DNA from: Dyadobacter sp. 50-39
Lineage (GTDB): Bacteria; Bacteroidota; Bacteroidia; Cytophagales; Spirosomataceae
DNA: 64,000 nt
NCBI GenBank assembly: GCA_001898145.1
Contig: MKSR01000030.1
Location: forward strand, 45,399 to 109,398
Direction of reading: 5' to 3'
The position numbers and the translations under genes are program-made. Positions 61,630-64,000 of this stretch are shown piece after piece. The stretch's first letter is position 1. Each line of letters starts with the position of its first letter. A model generated the notes under the pieces. That model saw only the letters and a list, made by a program, of their open reading frames with translations, had not been told where the DNA came from and did not search any database.

Positions 61630-63534
61630 ATGGCACAAGAACAACAAGAAGGGGTCAAAAGCGAAGAGCAGGACGACCTGGCACCCAAAACGATTGATAC
61701 CCTTGAAATTGATCTTAACAATGAGTTGACGGAAGAGCACGAGGAGGAAACGCCTGATGTGGATTACAGCCAATTATCTAAGGAACAACTGGTTAACTTG
61801 TTAGAAAATGAACTGACATCCGTTCGTGGAGAAGGTGTCGCCGCCGCTCAACTGAAAAAGGCGGAGGCGGTCGCAAAGGGTGTTCGTACGGTCGTGGATC
61901 AGATCAAACAAAAAGACCGTGAGGCAGCGTTCAAAACGTTTGTAGAGGAAACAGGAGGAGAAGACGGTTTCGAATACAAGTACGACGCTGAAACGCAGAA
62001 AATCGACGCTCTTAGCCGGGAAATTCGTGGTCTTAAAAATGCCTTTTATCAAAGCCAGGAAAAGGAAAAAGAAAAGAACTTTAATGTAAAAACGGCGCTG
62101 CTGGGCCGCCTGCGCGCACTCGTGGACGAGGAAGGGACGCGTGAAACAGACGCTACGGGACTGAAATCGAGCTGGGAAGAATTTAAGAAGATCCAGGAAG
62201 AATGGAAAGCCGCAGGGAACGTCGCATCACCTCACAACGGTACCCTTTGGGCCACTTATAATGCGTTGATCGACCGCTATTTCAGCAACCGAAATATCTA
62301 CTTCGAACTCAAAGAGCTTGACCGCCGTCGCAACGCAGAACTGAAAGCTGAGTTGTGCGAGAAAGTGGAAGAACTTGGAAAATCGCTGGAAAGCCGCCCG
62401 ATGACGCGCGACATTCTGAACGAAGCCAATCACATTTTCGAAGAGTACAAACACCTGGGTCCTGCCCCGAAAGAGGATCAGGAAAAGCTGTGGCAACGTT
62501 TCAAAGAGGCGCTCGACGTACTGTACGATGCACAGCGCGGCCAGTTTGCCGAACAGAAGAAATCGATGCAGGAGAACTACGATCAGAAGCTGAAAATCTA
62601 TGAAGCGATCGTCCCGTTCACCGCATACAACTCGGGGAGCATTAAGGAATGGAATGCCAAAACCAAAGACATTATGGCGTTCCAGGACCAATGGGTGGCC
62701 CTGAAAGGCATTATGCCACGTGAGGAAGGCAAAGAACTGAGCAAGAAGTTCTGGGCTGCACTGAAAACGTTTTTCAACAACAAAGGTGAATTCTTCCGCC
62801 AATTGGAGGCCAAGCGCGAGCAAAACCTGGATCTGAAAAATCAGCTTTGCGAGGAGGCCGAAGCGGTACTATCCACTGGCGAGGACAATCCAGCCACGAC
62901 CCAGAAGGTGATCGAGCTGCAAAAACGCTGGAAAGGCATCGGCCAGGTTCCCGAAAAATTCAAGGACACCATTTACGACCGCTTCAAAAAGGCTTGTGAC
63001 TCCTATTTCGATCAGAAGCGTGCGAAAAATCGTGAAGTGGAAGAAGAATTCGAAAACAACCTGAAACTGAAAACCGACCTCATCGAACGTATCGAGGCAG
63101 CGGCAAAAGACAAGGACGAATCTTCGCTTAATTTGTTGAGCGCATTTAAGTCGGAATGGTCCTCAATCGGATTTGTCCCCAAAAAGGACATGCAGGCCAT
63201 CCAGAAACGGTATATTGCAGCGATCAACACCTACGTGAGCGCAATCGGCCAGCTTTCGACCAAAGAGAAGGAACAAGCCGTACTCGAAAGCGAGGTGGAA
63301 TTGGTACGCGACGGCGAAAGCAACCGCAATCTTTACCGCAAAGAAAATGACATTCGCCGCAAGATCACCCAACTCGAAAACGACATCTCGCTTTGGCAGA
63401 ATAACATCGAATTCTTCGCCAAATCGAAAACTTCCGATCGCCTGAAAGCAGAATTTGAAAGGAAAATTAACAACGCATTAAGTCAGTTGGACGAGCTCAA
63501 ACATCAACTCACTATTATTCAGGAAGCTATCTAA
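61630..63534 (+). CDS. DUF349 domain coiled-coil protein
   Basis: This is a 634-residue protein. An acidic N-terminus (LTEEHEEETPDVDYSQLSKE) precedes five or so DUF349 repeats, each about 70 residues and marked by a Trp-rich helix (SSWEEFKKIQEEWKAAGNV, AFQDQWVALKGIM, LQKRWKGIGQVPEKFKDTIY, SEWSSIGFVPKK). The C-terminus is coiled coil (RRKITQLENDISLWQNNIEF). The family has no settled function; in Bacteroidota it is a widespread soluble protein. Confidence 0.85.
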   Translation: MAQEQQEGVKSEEQDDLAPKTIDTLEIDLNNELTEEHEEETPDVDYSQLSKEQLVNLLENELTSVRGEGVAAAQLKKAEAVAKGVRTVVDQIKQKDREAAFKTFVEETGGEDGFEYKYDAETQKIDALSREIRGLKNAFYQSQEKEKEKNFNVKTALLGRLRALVDEEGTRETDATGLKSSWEEFKKIQEEWKAAGNVASPHNGTLWATYNALIDRYFSNRNIYFELKELDRRRNAELKAELCEKVEELGKSLESRPMTRDILNEANHIFEEYKHLGPAPKEDQEKLWQRFKEALDVLYDAQRGQFAEQKKSMQENYDQKLKIYEAIVPFTAYNSGSIKEWNAKTKDIMAFQDQWVALKGIMPREEGKELSKKFWAALKTFFNNKGEFFRQLEAKREQNLDLKNQLCEEAEAVLSTGEDNPATTQKVIELQKRWKGIGQVPEKFKDTIYDRFKKACDSYFDQKRAKNREVEEEFENNLKLKTDLIERIEAAAKDKDESSLNLLSAFKSEWSSIGFVPKKDMQAIQKRYIAAINTYVSAIGQLSTKEKEQAVLESEVELVRDGESNRNLYRKENDIRRKITQLENDISLWQNNIEFFAKSKTSDRLKAEFERKINNALSQLDELKHQLTIIQEAI

Positions 63535-63572
63535 AACCTGAAAAAAAAGTTGAAAAAATTACTTTGAAAAGG

Positions 63573-63603
63573 TTGCATTGTATATCCCGCTCGACTACTT
63601 TTG
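63573..63603 (+). promoter_or_regulatory. promoter of tRNA-Thr
   Basis: TTG (63573-63575), 20 nt, then TACTTTTG (63596-63603), an exact Bacteroidota sigma-A promoter. The tRNA starts 42 nt further on. Confidence 0.8.
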
Positions 63604-63645
63604 CACCATGATAACGGAATAACAAACGGTATCGCAAAGAAAAAG

Positions 63646-63718
<73 letters not shown>

Positions 63719-63726
63719 CTTAAAAG

Positions 63727-63760
63727 AAAACACTTAGCAAATTTGCTAAGTGTTTTTTGC
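63727..63760 (+). terminator. terminator after tRNA-Thr
   Basis: Perfect inverted repeat AAAACACTTAGCAAA / TTTGCTAAGTGTTTT with continuing T, directly after the tRNA. Confidence 0.85.
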
Positions 63761-63855
63761 TTTTAAAGGTTTCTTTGATTCGCCTCACCGGCTCCGCCCA
63801 GCCAGCTCCGACGATAGTAGCATTGCTTCATCTACAATCGGATCAAATCAAAAAC

Positions 63856-63886
63856 TTGTGGAGCGGATAGGATTTTCCTAGGTTTG
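63856..63886 (+). promoter_or_regulatory. promoter in repeat copy 1
   Basis: TTG (63856-63858), 20 nt, TAGGTTTG (63879-63886), matching the Bacteroidota consensus exactly. Start of transcription would be about 63893. Confidence 0.65.
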
Positions 63887-63912
63887 TACTTTTTACGGAT
63901 CAAATCAAAAAC

Positions 63913-63943
63913 TTGTGGAGCGGATAGGATTTTCCTAGGTTTG
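63913..63943 (+). promoter_or_regulatory. promoter in repeat copy 2
   Basis: Identical to copy 1 shifted by 57 bp: TTG at 63913-63915 and TAGGTTTG at 63936-63943. It is the copy nearer to whatever lies beyond the window end. Confidence 0.65.
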
Positions 63944-64000
63944 TACTTTTTACTCAAACCATTTTGTTTTGGAGAGTTTCCTGCCCATTATCCAGTTTCT

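Larger units (their letters stand above)
63840..63953 (+). repeat. exact 57-bp tandem duplication
   Basis: Two head-to-tail identical copies (63840-63896 and 63897-63953), each beginning GGATCAAATC and ending TACTTTTTAC. Each copy contains a full promoter. No coding region is visible from 63761 to the window end. Confidence 0.9.

Noticed and set aside
63840-63953. tRNA or rRNA gene in the tandem repeat
   Set aside because: No cloverleaf folding or rRNA segments are visible. The only interpretable content is the promoter in each copy.

Overview
The window looks like chromosome of a Bacteroidota, most probably a Cytophagales member of the Dyadobacter/Spirosoma kind (inference). The grounds are a SusC/SusD pair with a one-protein hybrid two-component regulator, Bacteroidota-type promoters (TTG, about 20 nt, then TAnnTTTG), starts without Shine-Dalgarno sites, many lipoprotein leaders, and a CbpM/CbpA pair. 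No rRNA or CRISPR array is visible. Two intact tRNA genes are present: Lys(TTT) near 48.95 kb and Thr(TGT) near 63.7 kb.

Layout. 0-10.2 kb is a same-strand run of exported proteins: a papain-type C1 peptidase with DUF4384, a caspase-fold peptidase, a second DUF4384 protein, a sigma-70 family factor, a membrane protein in the anti-sigma position, and a PKD/beta-propeller lipoprotein. It reads as a sigma-controlled cell-envelope protease module. 10.3-15.7 kb holds an alpha/beta hydrolase, a di-haem cytochrome c peroxidase, a PhoX-like lipoprotein and a subclass B3 metallo-beta-lactamase homologue. 15.7-26.8 kb holds a TPR histidine kinase, a SusD-SusC operon and the divergent regulator, with no carbohydrate-active enzyme beside them. 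26.8-31.8 kb has a methyltransferase, two small redox enzymes, a Crp-type regulator, a lone receiver protein and a 40-residue membrane protein. A truncated HxlR-type regulator and its operator-like repeats sit at 31.8-32.0 kb.

32.7-48.96 kb is an AT-rich genomic island inserted in the 3' end of a tRNA-Lys gene. A tyrosine recombinase lies beside the tRNA, and a 22-nt imperfect copy of the tRNA 3' end marks the far edge. The island carries an eleven-gene, one-direction RiPP (ribosomally made, modified peptide) operon. It encodes a double-glycine precursor with a four-cysteine core, an ATP-grasp ligase and a SPASM partner of the grasp-with-spasm type, a C39-peptidase ABC exporter with its membrane-fusion protein, two paralogous GT2-type glycosyltransferases, a GT1 glycosyltransferase, and a C39-like/VKOR/thioredoxin fusion. 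The gene set predicts an ester- or amide-crosslinked, disulfide-bonded and possibly glycosylated secreted peptide. Remnants of a conjugation coupling protein and other broken genes fill 45.4-46.5 kb.

49.2-64 kb is mostly housekeeping: an RhlE-type helicase, cbpM-cbpA, a Gfo/Idh/MocA oxidoreductase, an AraC-Ogt fusion, miaA, citrate synthase, pdxH and a DUF349 protein. The window ends in a 57-bp exact tandem repeat in which each copy carries a complete Bacteroidota promoter, presumably driving something just outside the window.
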